DNA of 64,000 nt from Zhengella mangrovi (GTDB taxonomy: Bacteria > Pseudomonadota > Alphaproteobacteria > Rhizobiales > Rhizobiaceae), in assembly GCF_002727065.1 (NCBI RefSeq), contig NZ_PDVP01000013.1, positions 62,001 to 126,000 of the forward strand, read 5' to 3'. Under the pieces are notes generated by a model. It worked only from the letters and a program-made list of their open reading frames with translations. It had not been told where the DNA came from and ran no database searches. The translations under genes were made by a program, and so were the position numbers. Each line of letters opens with the position of its first letter. The first letter of the stretch is position 1. Shown here in pieces: positions 42,481 to 52,400 of the stretch.

Positions 42481-43269
42481 ATGAGAGCCCTGTCCATCGC
42501 CGCGACCGGCATGAGCGCCCAGCAGACCAACCTCGACGTGATCGCCAACAACATTGCCAACGTCAACACGACGGCGTTCAAGCGCGCCCGCGCCGAGTTC
42601 ACCGACCTGCTCTACGAGGCCGAGACGCTGAAGGGCGCCCCCGCGCAGGCCAACACCAACATCGTGCCCGAGGGCGCCTATGTCGGCATGGGCGTGCGCA
42701 CCGCGGCCATCCGCAACATCAACCTGCAGGGCGCGCTCGACGCGACCGGCAACGCGCTCGACGTCGCCATCTCCGGCAAGGGATGGCTGCAGGTCCAGGG
42801 CGCGAACGGCGAGACGCTCTACACCCGCGCCGGTGCGCTCAACACCAATGCCAACGGCCAGCTCGTCACCGCGGGCGGGAACCCGGTCGAACCGGCCATC
42901 ACCATTCCGGCCGATGCCGTGCAGGTCGTCATCAACGAGACCGGCCAGGTCTTCGCCCGCTTCCAGGACCAGGTCGCCCTGCAGCAGCTTGGCCAGCTGA
43001 CCCTGGCCAGTTTCGTCAACGAGGTCGGCCTCCTGCCGCTGGGCGACAACCTGTTCGCCGAAAGCCAGGCCTCCGGCCCGGCCGTGGTCGGCGTTCCGGG
43101 CGATCCGGGTTTCGGAACCCTGCGCCAGGGCTACCTGGAATCCTCCAACGTTGACCCGGTCCGCGAGATCACCTCGCTGATTTCCGCCCAGCGCGGATAC
43201 GAGATGAATTCCAAGGTCATCCAGGCTGCCGATGACATGGCGGCGACCGTTTCGAAGAACCTGAGGTAA
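42481..43269 (+). CDS. flgG: Distal rod protein FlgG
   Basis: 262 residues. [46 protein letters not shown] and [36 protein letters not shown] are diagnostic for FlgG. It forms the distal rod that passes the P and L rings made by FlgI and FlgH. Four bases separate it from flgA. Confidence 0.97.
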   Translation: MRALSIAATGMSAQQTNLDVIANNIANVNTTAFKRARAEFTDLLYEAETLKGAPAQANTNIVPEGAYVGMGVRTAAIRNINLQGALDATGNALDVAISGKGWLQVQGANGETLYTRAGALNTNANGQLVTAGGNPVEPAITIPADAVQVVINETGQVFARFQDQVALQQLGQLTLASFVNEVGLLPLGDNLFAESQASGPAVVGVPGDPGFGTLRQGYLESSNVDPVREITSLISAQRGYEMNSKVIQAADDMAATVSKNLR

Positions 43270-43273
43270 GGCC

Positions 43274-43732
43274 ATGACGCTGCGCGCTGCCATACCGGCG
43301 CTTGCGGGGCTTGCAGCCCTGGCGGCAGGCGGCACGGCGTCGGCCGAGGCCGTGCTCGTGGCGACGCGCATCATCTATCCCGGCCAGAAAGTGACCGCCG
43401 GTCTGGTCGACCGGATCAACGTCAGGGGCAACGTGATTTCGAGCCGTGCCTTCCTCAAGGAGCCGGGCGAAGCCGAGGGAAAGGTCGCGACCCGGACGAT
43501 CCTGCCGAACCGGCTCATCTATCCCGAGGACCTCAGGGAGGCCGACCTGGTCCGCGCCGGCGTGCCGGTGAAGGCCATCTACCGCTCCGGCGGCCTCGAG
43601 ATCTCCCTGCTCGGCGTGCCGCTGTCAGATGCCGCCGAAGGCGAGCAGGTGCGGCTGCGCAACCGCGAAAGTGGCCGTCAGTTTTCCGGAACGGTGCAGG
43701 CGGATGGTTCGGTGCTGGTGAACATCCCATGA
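43274..43732 (+). CDS. flgA: P-ring chaperone FlgA
   Basis: 152 residues with a signal peptide (1-25, cut after ASAE). The mature part is a SAF-like domain: YPGQKVTAGLVDRINVRGNVISSRAFLKEPGEAEGKVATRTILPNRLIYPEDLREADLVRAGVPVKAIYRSGGLEIS. FlgA is periplasmic and helps FlgI assemble. Short compared with enteric FlgA, as is common in alphaproteobacteria. Overlaps flgI by ATGA. Confidence 0.93.
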   Translation: MTLRAAIPALAGLAALAAGGTASAEAVLVATRIIYPGQKVTAGLVDRINVRGNVISSRAFLKEPGEAEGKVATRTILPNRLIYPEDLREADLVRAGVPVKAIYRSGGLEISLLGVPLSDAAEGEQVRLRNRESGRQFSGTVQADGSVLVNIP

Positions 43733-44835
43733 TGCAGCTGGTCCGCCTTCTCCTCGCTGCCGTTTTCGCCCTGGCGGCGGTCGGTCCGGTCTCGGCTGCC
43801 CGCGTCAAGGATATCGCTGCCCTGCACAGTGCGCGCGACAATCAGCTGATCGGCTATGGCCTTGTGGTTGGCCTCCAGGGAACCGGCGACAGCATGCGCA
43901 ATTCGCCCTTCACCGAGCAGTCGATGCGCTCCATGCTCTCCAACCTGGGCATTGCGACGGAGAACGGCGCGACCCGGGCCAAGAACGTCGCCGCTGTCAT
44001 CGTCACCGCGAACCTGCCGCCCTTCGTGCGTTCCGGCGCCCGCATCGACGTGACGGTCTCGTCGCTGGGCGATGCATCGTCGCTGGCCGGCGGCTCGCTG
44101 GTCATGACGCCGCTGCGTGGCGCCGACGGCGAGATCTACGCCGCCGCCCAGGGTCAGCTGATCATCTCCGGCTTCGCCGCCCAGGGCGTTGCCGAGCAGG
44201 TGTCGCAAGGCGTGCCGACGACGGGTCGCGTTCCCAACGGCGCCATCGTCGAGCGCGAGATCCCCGTCCGGTTCTCCGACGAGAACAGCCTGACGCTCAT
44301 GCTGCGCAACCCGGATTTCTCTACCGCGGTGGAGATGACCGACGTCATCAACGCCTTCGCGAAGAACCGGTACGGCGTGAAGGTGGCCAAGGAAATGGAT
44401 TCCCGCACCGTCATCCTGACGCGGCCGAAAAAGACCAGCACGGCCCGTTTCGTTGCCGAGATCGAGAACCTCCAGGTCCATCCCGACACACCGGCCCGCG
44501 TCGTCATCGATGAACGCACGGGCACCATCGTCATCGGCCGCGACGTCACCATCTCGCAGGTCGCCGTCAGTCACGGAACGCTGTCGGTGACCGTGACCGA
44601 ACTGCCCCAGATCATCCAGCCAAATCCGTTCTCCAAGGGCGAGACGGCGGTTCAGCCTTCGACCGCGGTTTCCGCGACCCAGCCCGACTCCGTGGTCGCC
44701 ATCGTCAACGGCGTCAGCCTGCAGGCGGTCGCGAACGGACTCAATCAGCTGGGCGTCAAGCCGACCGACACCATCGCCATCCTGCAGGCGATCAAGTCGG
44801 CGGGCGCGCTGCAAGCCGATCTGGTGCTGCAATGA
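43729..44835 (+). CDS. flgI: Flagellar P-ring protein FlgI
   Basis: 368 residues with a signal peptide (1-23, APVSAARV). RVKDIAALHSARDNQLIGYGLVVGLQGTGDSMRNSPFTEQSMRSMLSNLGI and QPDSVVAIVNGVSLQAVANGLNQLGVKPTDTIAILQAIKSAGALQADLVLQ are strong FlgI hallmarks. It forms the ring at the peptidoglycan layer. Overlaps flgA and motE by ATGA. Confidence 0.97.
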   Translation: MMQLVRLLLAAVFALAAVGPVSAARVKDIAALHSARDNQLIGYGLVVGLQGTGDSMRNSPFTEQSMRSMLSNLGIATENGATRAKNVAAVIVTANLPPFVRSGARIDVTVSSLGDASSLAGGSLVMTPLRGADGEIYAAAQGQLIISGFAAQGVAEQVSQGVPTTGRVPNGAIVEREIPVRFSDENSLTLMLRNPDFSTAVEMTDVINAFAKNRYGVKVAKEMDSRTVILTRPKKTSTARFVAEIENLQVHPDTPARVVIDERTGTIVIGRDVTISQVAVSHGTLSVTVTELPQIIQPNPFSKGETAVQPSTAVSATQPDSVVAIVNGVSLQAVANGLNQLGVKPTDTIAILQAIKSAGALQADLVLQ

Positions 44836-45335
44836 GCCGCGTCGTCCTCGCCAGCCTGATCGTGCTCGCGGCCCTGGGAACGGGCGCCGCCCTGGCCGGT
44901 GACGTGCGCAACCTGTCTGTCGACGGTGCGCCGTCCGCCGACCAGGATACCGAGCGCTACTGCAAGAACATCACGCAGGAAATGCAGGAGCTGCGCTACA
45001 AGATCAAGGAAGAGAAGCTGCGCAAGCTGCAGGCCGACGTCGAAGCCAAGATCGCCGAGCTGGAGACCAAGCGCAAGGAACTCGAGCAATGGGTCGGCCT
45101 GCGCGACGGCTTCGCCAACAAGGCCACAGACGCCCTCGTTGAGATCTACCAGAAGATGCGTCCGGACGCGGCGGCGGCACGCCTCGAGGTGATCTCGCCG
45201 CAGCTTGCCTCATCCATCCTTCTCGCCCTGCCGCCCGCCAAGGCCGGTGTCATTCTCAACGAGATGAACCCCAAGAGTGCGGCCAACATCACGATGATCC
45301 TGGCCGCTGCGGCCCGCAAGGATGACGGTACATGA
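44832..45335 (+). CDS. motE: MotC chaperone MotE
   Basis: 167 residues with a signal peptide (1-22). A coiled coil at about 40-85 (EMQELRYKIKEEKLRKLQADVEAKIAELETKRKELEQW) is followed by a helical MgtE-N-like end with ISPQLASSILLALPPAKAGVILNEMNPKSAANI. This is MotE, found in Hyphomicrobiales next to flgI and flgH, which helps the folding of MotC in the periplasm. motC is present at 29096. Overlaps both neighbours by ATGA. Confidence 0.92.
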   Translation: MSRVVLASLIVLAALGTGAALAGDVRNLSVDGAPSADQDTERYCKNITQEMQELRYKIKEEKLRKLQADVEAKIAELETKRKELEQWVGLRDGFANKATDALVEIYQKMRPDAAAARLEVISPQLASSILLALPPAKAGVILNEMNPKSAANITMILAAAARKDDGT

Positions 45336-46045
45336 GGACGTTCCTTCACTCCGTGGCCATCACGGGCGCCCTGCTGGTCATGGCGGGATGCAGCCAGACG
45401 GTCTCCGAAATGGGGCGGCCCCCGAACATGTCGCCGGTCGGCGCCGGCGTCGAGGACGGCATGCTGGCCTACAAGAGCTATCCCGACAAGCCGGCTGCCA
45501 GCACGTCGCGCTACTCGCTCTGGGACGATCGCGCGCACAATCTATACAGGTCGAGCAGGGCGCTTCAGGACGGCGACGTCCTCACCGTCCTCATCTCGAT
45601 CAACGACAACGCCAAGTTCCAGAACAAGTCCGCACGGTCGCGCAAGAACAAGCGCGACATCGGTCTCTCGGCCGGCTTCGATGTCGGCGGCGCGGGCAGT
45701 TCCGCCTCCGCCAATGCCAACCTCACCGGCGGCTCGGACTATACCGGGGACGGCTCGACCGTCCGCTCGGAAAACCTGAGCCTGTCGATTGCCGCGCTGG
45801 TCGTCCGCGTTCTTGCCAATGGCAACCTGTTCATCCAGGGCAGCCAGGAAGTCCGCGTCAACAACGAGCTGCGCATACTCACCATCGCCGGCATCGTCCG
45901 TCCCGACGACATCGGCCCCGACAACACCATCCGCTACGAGCGGATCGCGGAGGCCCGCGTCACCTACGGCGGCCGCGGGCGCCTGACCGAGGTGCAGCAG
46001 CCGTCATGGGGCCAGCGCCTCACCGATCGCATCCTGCCGTTCTGA
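45332..46045 (+). CDS. flgH: Flagellar L-ring lipoprotein FlgH
   Basis: 237 residues. Lipoprotein signal with the lipobox VMAGC, modified cysteine C20. SLWDDRAHNLYRSSRALQDGDVLTVLISINDNAKFQNKSARSRKNK and the tail RVTYGGRGRLTEVQQPSWGQRLTDRILPF are typical of FlgH. It forms the ring in the outer membrane. Confidence 0.97.
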   Translation: MRTFLHSVAITGALLVMAGCSQTVSEMGRPPNMSPVGAGVEDGMLAYKSYPDKPAASTSRYSLWDDRAHNLYRSSRALQDGDVLTVLISINDNAKFQNKSARSRKNKRDIGLSAGFDVGGAGSSASANANLTGGSDYTGDGSTVRSENLSLSIAALVVRVLANGNLFIQGSQEVRVNNELRILTIAGIVRPDDIGPDNTIRYERIAEARVTYGGRGRLTEVQQPSWGQRLTDRILPF

Positions 46046-46054
46046 GGAAACACC

Positions 46055-46582
46055 ATGAACGCGGAAGCCGAAGAAGCCGAAAAACCCTCCGTCATCATGG
46101 GTCTCGTGGTGCCGCTTCTGGCCATCGTGCTCGTCGGCGGCGGCGCCGGCTGGGGCCTCGGCACCTTCGTGCTGGCGCCCAACGTGCCAGCGCCCGTGGC
46201 CGAGGCCGCCGCTCCTGCCGGCCATGGCGAAGAAAAGGCGGGCGGTCATGACGCAAAGCCCGCCGAGGGCGAAGGCCACGCCGCCGAGACGGGCGGGGTG
46301 AAAATCGTCGATCTTGACCCCATCGTCACCAATGTCGCGGTCCCGTCGGAAACCTGGATGCGCCTCGAACTGGCGCTCGTCCTCGACGAGCCGCTCGACA
46401 TCAACGTCGAGAAATACATCCAGCAGGACCTCTTCGCCTTCGCCCGCACGGTGCACCTGGCCTATGTCGACACGCCGACGGGCTATCTCCAGTTCCGCAA
46501 CGAGCTGACCGACCGCGCGCGCATGCGCGCCGGCCCCGGCAAGGTCCGCCAGGTGATGGTCAAGGCGATGTTGTTTGAATGA
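46055..46582 (+). CDS. fliL: Flagellar basal-body protein FliL
   Basis: 175 residues. One membrane helix (about 15-37, IMGLVVPLLAIVLVGGGAGWGLG), an acidic linker, and a periplasmic FliL domain: KIVDLDPIVTNVAVPSETWMRLELALVLDEPLDINVEKYIQQDLFAFARTVHLAYVDTPTGYLQFRNELTDRARM. FliL supports the stators. Overlaps fliP by ATGA. Confidence 0.94.
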   Translation: MNAEAEEAEKPSVIMGLVVPLLAIVLVGGGAGWGLGTFVLAPNVPAPVAEAAAPAGHGEEKAGGHDAKPAEGEGHAAETGGVKIVDLDPIVTNVAVPSETWMRLELALVLDEPLDINVEKYIQQDLFAFARTVHLAYVDTPTGYLQFRNELTDRARMRAGPGKVRQVMVKAMLFE

Positions 46583-47349
46583 AACGCGTCCTGACCCTGG
46601 CAATCGCGCTGGCCCTGGTGGCGCTGCTGGCCCCGGTGGCCATGGCCCAGGCGCCCGGCGGCGGACTGGGCAATGCCCTGTCCAACCTCGCCGAGGCCAA
46701 CAGGATCGAGGGGCAGACCGCCGGCCAGATCATCCAGCTCTTCGGCCTGCTGACCGTGCTGGCCGTGGCGCCGGGAATCCTCATCACGATCACCAGCTTC
46801 ACCCGGTTCATCATCGTCTTTTCCATTTTGCGCAGCGGTCTCGGACTCCAGACGACCCCTGCCAACCTCGTGCTGGTCAGCCTCGCCCTGTTCATGACCT
46901 TCTACGTCATGCAGCCCGCGGCCGACCGGGCCTGGACCGAGGGCCTGCAGCCGATGATGAACAACGAGATCACCCAGGCCGAGGCACTGGACAGGATCAG
47001 CGCGCCGTTTCGCGATTTCATGCTCCAGAACGTCCGCCAGGAAGACATCAAGCTGTTCGTCGACCTGGCCCGTGAACGGGATCCGGCCTACGAGCAGGGC
47101 GACACGCCGGGCTGGCGCGTGCTGGTGCCCGCCTTCATGGTGTCGGAACTCAGGCGCGGCTTCGAGATCGGCTTCCTGGTCATCCTGCCGTTTCTCGTCA
47201 TCGACCTCGTTGTCGCCACCATCACCATGGCAATGGGCATGATGATGCTGCCGCCGACCGTCCTGGCGCTGCCGTTCAAGATCCTCTTCTTCATCCTGAT
47301 CGACGGCTGGAACCTGCTTGTCGGCAGCATGATCCGTTCTTTCAACTGA
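46579..47349 (+). CDS. fliP: Flagellar export gate protein FliP
   Basis: 256 residues with a signal peptide (1-22) and four membrane helices. TVLAVAPGILITITSFTRFIIVFSILRSGLGLQTTPANLVLVSLALFMTFYVM and PAFMVSELRRGFEIGFLVILPFLVIDLVVATITMAMGMMMLPP are FliP signatures. It builds the core of the export gate with FliQ and FliR. It is the last gene of the plus-strand flagellar operon; 188 bases follow before tamA and no clear terminator is seen there. Confidence 0.97.
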   Translation: MKRVLTLAIALALVALLAPVAMAQAPGGGLGNALSNLAEANRIEGQTAGQIIQLFGLLTVLAVAPGILITITSFTRFIIVFSILRSGLGLQTTPANLVLVSLALFMTFYVMQPAADRAWTEGLQPMMNNEITQAEALDRISAPFRDFMLQNVRQEDIKLFVDLARERDPAYEQGDTPGWRVLVPAFMVSELRRGFEIGFLVILPFLVIDLVVATITMAMGMMMLPPTVLALPFKILFFILIDGWNLLVGSMIRSFN

Positions 47350-47537
47350 TCGGCCGCGCCGCTCTTCCGCCTCGAAAATGCCTGCTTTCCTCGCCACAGG
47401 GTTGAGCTGCGAATCGGCGGCTTTCTCTGTGCCGAAGAAGGCGGGTCGTTTCTTTTTCCGGCAATCTTCGCGCTGTTACTGAAAAGTTTATTTTCGGGGC
47501 CTAATTTTATCGTGATAGCCTTGTAACTGTGTATGCC

Positions 47538-49445
47538 ATGAGTTCGCCCTTTCCCCGCCATGCCGCCATTCTTGCCGCGGCCCTGCTGATCGCGCTGCCG
47601 GCCCCGGCGAGCGCGCTGGAGCTGTTTGGCATCAAGATATTCGAGTCCCAGGCGGACAAGGACGAGGCGGCGGTGATTGGCGACCCGCAGTCCTACACCG
47701 TCGATTTCTCCGTCGAGGGCGATGACGGCGATGTCGAGGATGCCCTGAAGGGTGCGTCGTCCCTGTGGCAGGGACGGGAGAAACCGGCTTCCGGGGCGGC
47801 GGGCCTGATCGCTACGGCCCGCGGCGACTATCGCTCCCTTCTTGGTGCACTCTACCGTCAGGGCCGCTACGGCGGCGTCATCGAGATCAGCATCGATGGC
47901 CGAGATGCCGCTGGCCTGCAGCCCGACGCGGTCTTCCCCGAGCCCGTCTCCGTGTCCGTCCGGGTCCGGCCCGGGCCCGTCTTCACCTTCAGCGGGGCAG
48001 GGGTCATCAACGCCGCGCCGCCGCCCGTCGAGTCCGGCGACACGGTCGAGGCGCCTGCCGACAAGGGCTATGCGCCCGGTGAAGTGGCACGCTCGACCGC
48101 CGTCAAGGATGCCGCGCGCCTGTCCGTGGAGGCCTGGCGCCAGCAGGGCCACGCCAAGGCGCGCATCGCCGATACCGCCATTGTCGCCGACCATGACACC
48201 AACACCGTCGATGCCGAGCTGACCGTCGAACCGGGACCGCTTGCCCGCTATGGCCAGGTCTCGGTCGAAGGCACCGCACGCATGGACCCGGAATTCGTCG
48301 CGTGGATGGCGGGCCTGGAGCCCGGCAAGGAATACGACCCGGACGACCTGGCCCGCGCCTCCAAGCGCCTCGCCCGCCTGGACGTGTTCACCTCGCAACG
48401 GTTCGTCGAGGCGGACGCCATCGGCGATGATGGCATCCTTCCCGTCTCGCTCGTTGTCCAGGAGCGCAAGCCGCGCCGGATCGGCGTCGGAGCGACCTAT
48501 TCGACCACCGATGGGCTGGGCGTCGAGGGCTACTGGCTGCACCGCAACCTGTTCGGCCATGCCGAGCGCTTGCGCATCGATGCCAAGGTGGCAGGGATCG
48601 GCCGCACTGCCGACCCGCGCAATTTCGACTATCGCCTGGCAACAACCTTCACGCGCCCCGGCGTCATCACGCCGGATACCGATCTCATCCTGTCCGGCGA
48701 GGTGGAGCGGGAAATCCTGCCGGCCTACAAGCGCACTGCCGGCGGCGGCGAGATCAAGCTGTCCCACCTCTTTTCCGACAAGCTGAGCGGCTACGTCGCC
48801 ACCTTCGGCGAATACGCCCGCTACAACGACGTCTTCGGCACCCGCGATTTCACCACGGCCGGCCTGCGCTCGGGTCTGATCTGGGATACGCGCGACAACG
48901 AGACCGATGCCACCAGGGGCTTCTACCTGTCCGGCGAGGTCGAGCCCTTCTACGAGTTCGAATATGCCAATGCGGCCGTCAAGGCCGTCGGCGAGGCGCG
49001 GGCCTATGTCTCCCCGGCCGACAATGACCGCGTTGTGCTGGCCGCCCGCGTCAAGGCCGGCATGCTGGCCGGCGTCCCCATTGCCCAGACGCCGCCCGAC
49101 AAGCTGTTCTTCGCCGGTGGCGGCGGCTCGGTGCGCGGCTATGGCTACAAGACCATCGGCGTCACCACGCCGCTGGGCCTCGTCGGCGGCCGGTCGCTGT
49201 TCGAAACCTCGGCCGAGATCCGCCTGAAGGCAACCGACACCATCGGCATCGTGGCCTTCGCCGATGGCGGTGCGGTCGGTCCGGATGCGGCGCCCGACTT
49301 CTCCGCCATGCGCTTCGGCGCCGGCCTCGGTCTTCGTTACTACACCGCGCTCGGGCCGATCCGCCTGGACGCCGCCGTCCCGCTCAACCGCCAGCCGGGC
49401 GACAGCCGTTTTGCCGTCTATGCAGGCATCGGGCAGGCGTTCTGA
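47538..49445 (+). CDS. tamA: TamA outer-membrane assembly protein (BamA family)
   Basis: 635 residues from ATG 47538. Signal peptide 1-26 (PAPASA). POTRA-like repeats fill about residues 45-290, e.g. YDPDDLARASKRLARLDVFTSQRFVE. The C-terminal part is a 16-strand barrel of the Omp85 type with GGGSVRGYGYKTIG, the conserved VRGY loop motif, and a final strand ending in phenylalanine. With TamB it inserts some outer-membrane proteins. The stop overlaps the tamB ATG. Confidence 0.93.
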   Translation: MSSPFPRHAAILAAALLIALPAPASALELFGIKIFESQADKDEAAVIGDPQSYTVDFSVEGDDGDVEDALKGASSLWQGREKPASGAAGLIATARGDYRSLLGALYRQGRYGGVIEISIDGRDAAGLQPDAVFPEPVSVSVRVRPGPVFTFSGAGVINAAPPPVESGDTVEAPADKGYAPGEVARSTAVKDAARLSVEAWRQQGHAKARIADTAIVADHDTNTVDAELTVEPGPLARYGQVSVEGTARMDPEFVAWMAGLEPGKEYDPDDLARASKRLARLDVFTSQRFVEADAIGDDGILPVSLVVQERKPRRIGVGATYSTTDGLGVEGYWLHRNLFGHAERLRIDAKVAGIGRTADPRNFDYRLATTFTRPGVITPDTDLILSGEVEREILPAYKRTAGGGEIKLSHLFSDKLSGYVATFGEYARYNDVFGTRDFTTAGLRSGLIWDTRDNETDATRGFYLSGEVEPFYEFEYANAAVKAVGEARAYVSPADNDRVVLAARVKAGMLAGVPIAQTPPDKLFFAGGGGSVRGYGYKTIGVTTPLGLVGGRSLFETSAEIRLKATDTIGIVAFADGGAVGPDAAPDFSAMRFGAGLGLRYYTALGPIRLDAAVPLNRQPGDSRFAVYAGIGQAF

Positions 49446-52400
49446 TGCGCGCGGTTTTCCTGGCCCTTCTCGCGGTTTTCGCCCTTGTGGCCGTTGCGTC
49501 CTCGCAGCAGTCGCCGGAAGAGGAAAAGTCCTACTTCCTGCGTTATGTCGAGGACACGATTTCAAGCGACAACCGGCGCATCACCATCTCCGGCATCGAT
49601 GGCGTCCTCTCGTCCGACGCCACCATCGGCCAGATCACCGTGGCCGACCGCAAGGGCGTCTGGCTGACGGTCACCGACGCGAAGATCACCTGGACCCGCT
49701 CGGCCCTGCTGACGGGCAACCTCGTGATCGACAAGCTGTCCGCCGCCACCATCGACATGACCCGCATGCCGGTGCCCGCCACGGACCTGCCATCGCCGGA
49801 AAGCAAGCCGTTTTCCCTGCCGGAACTGCCGGTTTCGGTGAAGATCGGCGACCTTGCCGTTGGCGAGGCCAGTTTCGCCGAGGTGGTGTTCGGCGAAGCG
49901 GCGTCCCTGTCGCTGAAGGGAAACATCGCCCTCGCCGATGGCGCGCTCGACGCAAAGCTTGATTTGAAGCGGCTCGACGGTCCGGGAGGCGCGCTGACGC
50001 TCGACACGTCCTTTTCCAACGAGACCCGCGTCCTCGCGATCGACCTGGAGGCCCGTGAGCCGGCCGACGGCGTGCTCGCCAACCTTCTCAACCTGGAGGG
50101 CCGGCCTGCCGTCGACCTGTCGGTCAAGGGCAAGGGTGAACTGTCCGATTTCGCCGCCGATATCGCGCTCGCCGCCAATGGCGATCCGACGCTCGACGGC
50201 CGCGTGACCGTGAAACAGTCCGACGAGGCCACCGGCTTTGCCGCCAGCCTGAATGGCAGGATCGCGGTGCTGGCGCCCCCGGAACTGCGTGGCTTCTTCG
50301 GTGACCGCACGACGCTGTTGCTGGCGGGCACCGTGCCTGCCGAGGGCGGTGTCGTCATCGAGACGCTGAAGACGGACGGCGGCGCCCTGTCGCTGTCCGG
50401 CAGTGCCCGGGTCCTGCCCGACGGTTTCCTGCGCCGTCTGGATCTTGCCGCCGCGATCGAACCGGTTGAGGGCGACCGTGTCGTTCTCCCGTCGGCCGGC
50501 AACGACACCAGCATTGGCGGCGCCCGCCTGTCGGTTGCCTATGGTGACACGGCCGAGGGCCAATGGACCGGCGAGTTAACCGCCCGCAACATCCGGACGC
50601 GCGATTTCACCATCGGCGGTTTCCGGTTCGACATGGGCGGCGAAGTGACGTCGCTGGACGATCCGGCCAGGCGCACCGTCACCTTTGACACCAGCGGCCA
50701 GGCCGAGGCGGTGAAATCGGACGACCCGGCCATTTCCGAGGCGTTGGGAACCGCCCTGAAGCTCGCTTTCTCGGGGTCCTACCGGGCGGGAACACCCTTC
50801 CGGATCGGCAATTTCGCCCTGACCGGCAAGGCGCTGGAAGCCACGGCCAGCGGCCAGGTCGACAAGGGTGTTTTCGACGGGCAGCTTGCCTTGCGCTCCG
50901 AGAGCCTTGCGCCGTTCTCCGGCCTTGCCGGCCGGGACCTGTCCGGATCGGCCGACATGGCCGCCAGGGGGACCATTTCGGTCCTGGCGGGCGGCTTCGA
51001 CCTGGTGCTGGATGGCACCGCTCGCGCGGTCGGCACCGGTGACCCGCGCACCGACCGGCTGTTCGAAGGCGAGACCACGATTTCCGGGCGCCTCGCCCGC
51101 GACCAATACGGCTTCAGTGCCGAAAAATTCCGCCTCGGCAATCCCCAGGCCGAAGTGACCGCCGATGGCACGGTGTCATCCGACCGGGCCGATTTCGATC
51201 TCGACGCGCGCATCGCGGACCTTTCGGCGCTGAGCGAGAAAATGGCGGGTGCACTGACCGTGACGGGCCGGGTAGCCGGCGACAAGGGGATCATCGGCAC
51301 CAGCCTTTCCCTGGGCCTGCCCAGCGGCGAACTGGGCGGGCGCCCCGTCAGGAACGCGCTTTTGAAGCTGGACGGCGCCTTCCGCGACGCCGGCTACCGG
51401 GGCACCGTGGCCGGCGACCTGTTGCTTGATGGCGCGGCTACGGCCCTGCGCACCAATCTTGCCTGGCTGAACGGCATTGTCAGCCTCGAGGGTCTCACGC
51501 TGACAACCGCCGGTGCCCGCCTGTCCGGCGACGTGGCGCGCAATGAAAACGGCTATCTCAACGGATCGCTGGCGCTGGATGCGACCGATATCTCGCGGCT
51601 TGCCGCCCTGGCGCTGTACGAGGCCACTGGTGCCGCCAAGGCCAGCGTCGATCTCGCCCATGACGGCGAAAGCCAGTCGGCGAAGGTGACGGCCGCGCTG
51701 TCGCGGCTCTGGCTGGCCGAACCGGCGGTTTCCGTGGACCGCCTCACGCTCGATGCCGATGCGGCCGACCTGTTCGCGGTTCCGACGCTTCGCGCGAAGC
51801 TCGCCGCGGCCGGCGTCGGGCTTGCCGGTGTCGACATGAAGTCGCTCGAAGCGACCGCCAGCGGCAAGGGTGATGCGACCGACTTCACACTCGATGCAAA
51901 GCTGGCCGATGGGGCCACCGCGGCCGTCGCCGGTGCCCTCCAGCCCCGTGATGGCGGCTATCGCATCGCGCTGCAGAAGGCCTCACTGCGCAAGGCGGGC
52001 CAGGGTCTCGACCTCAAGGCGCCTGCCACGGTCACCATCGCCGGCGAGCGCATCGACCTCAACGCCCTCCGCTTCGCGGCCGGTTCCGGCGAGATCACGG
52101 CCAGCGGTACGGCGGCGCAAACCTACGCACTGCAACTGGCCCTCAACCGGGTGCCCCTGTCGATCGCAAACCTCATTCGCCCCGATCTCGGTGCAGCCGG
52201 TACGATCGGCGGTGTTATCAACATCGATGGTCCGCGCACCAACCCGCAGGCCGATTTCCTTTTGCGTGGCCAGGGCATCACGATCGCCGAACTGTCCCGC
52301 GCCGGCGTCCAGCCGATTGCGCTCAGCCTTGAAGGGCGCACCGTGGGCCAGCGTCTCGCCGTCGATGCCAGCATCACCAACGGCCAGGGCATGGATGTCC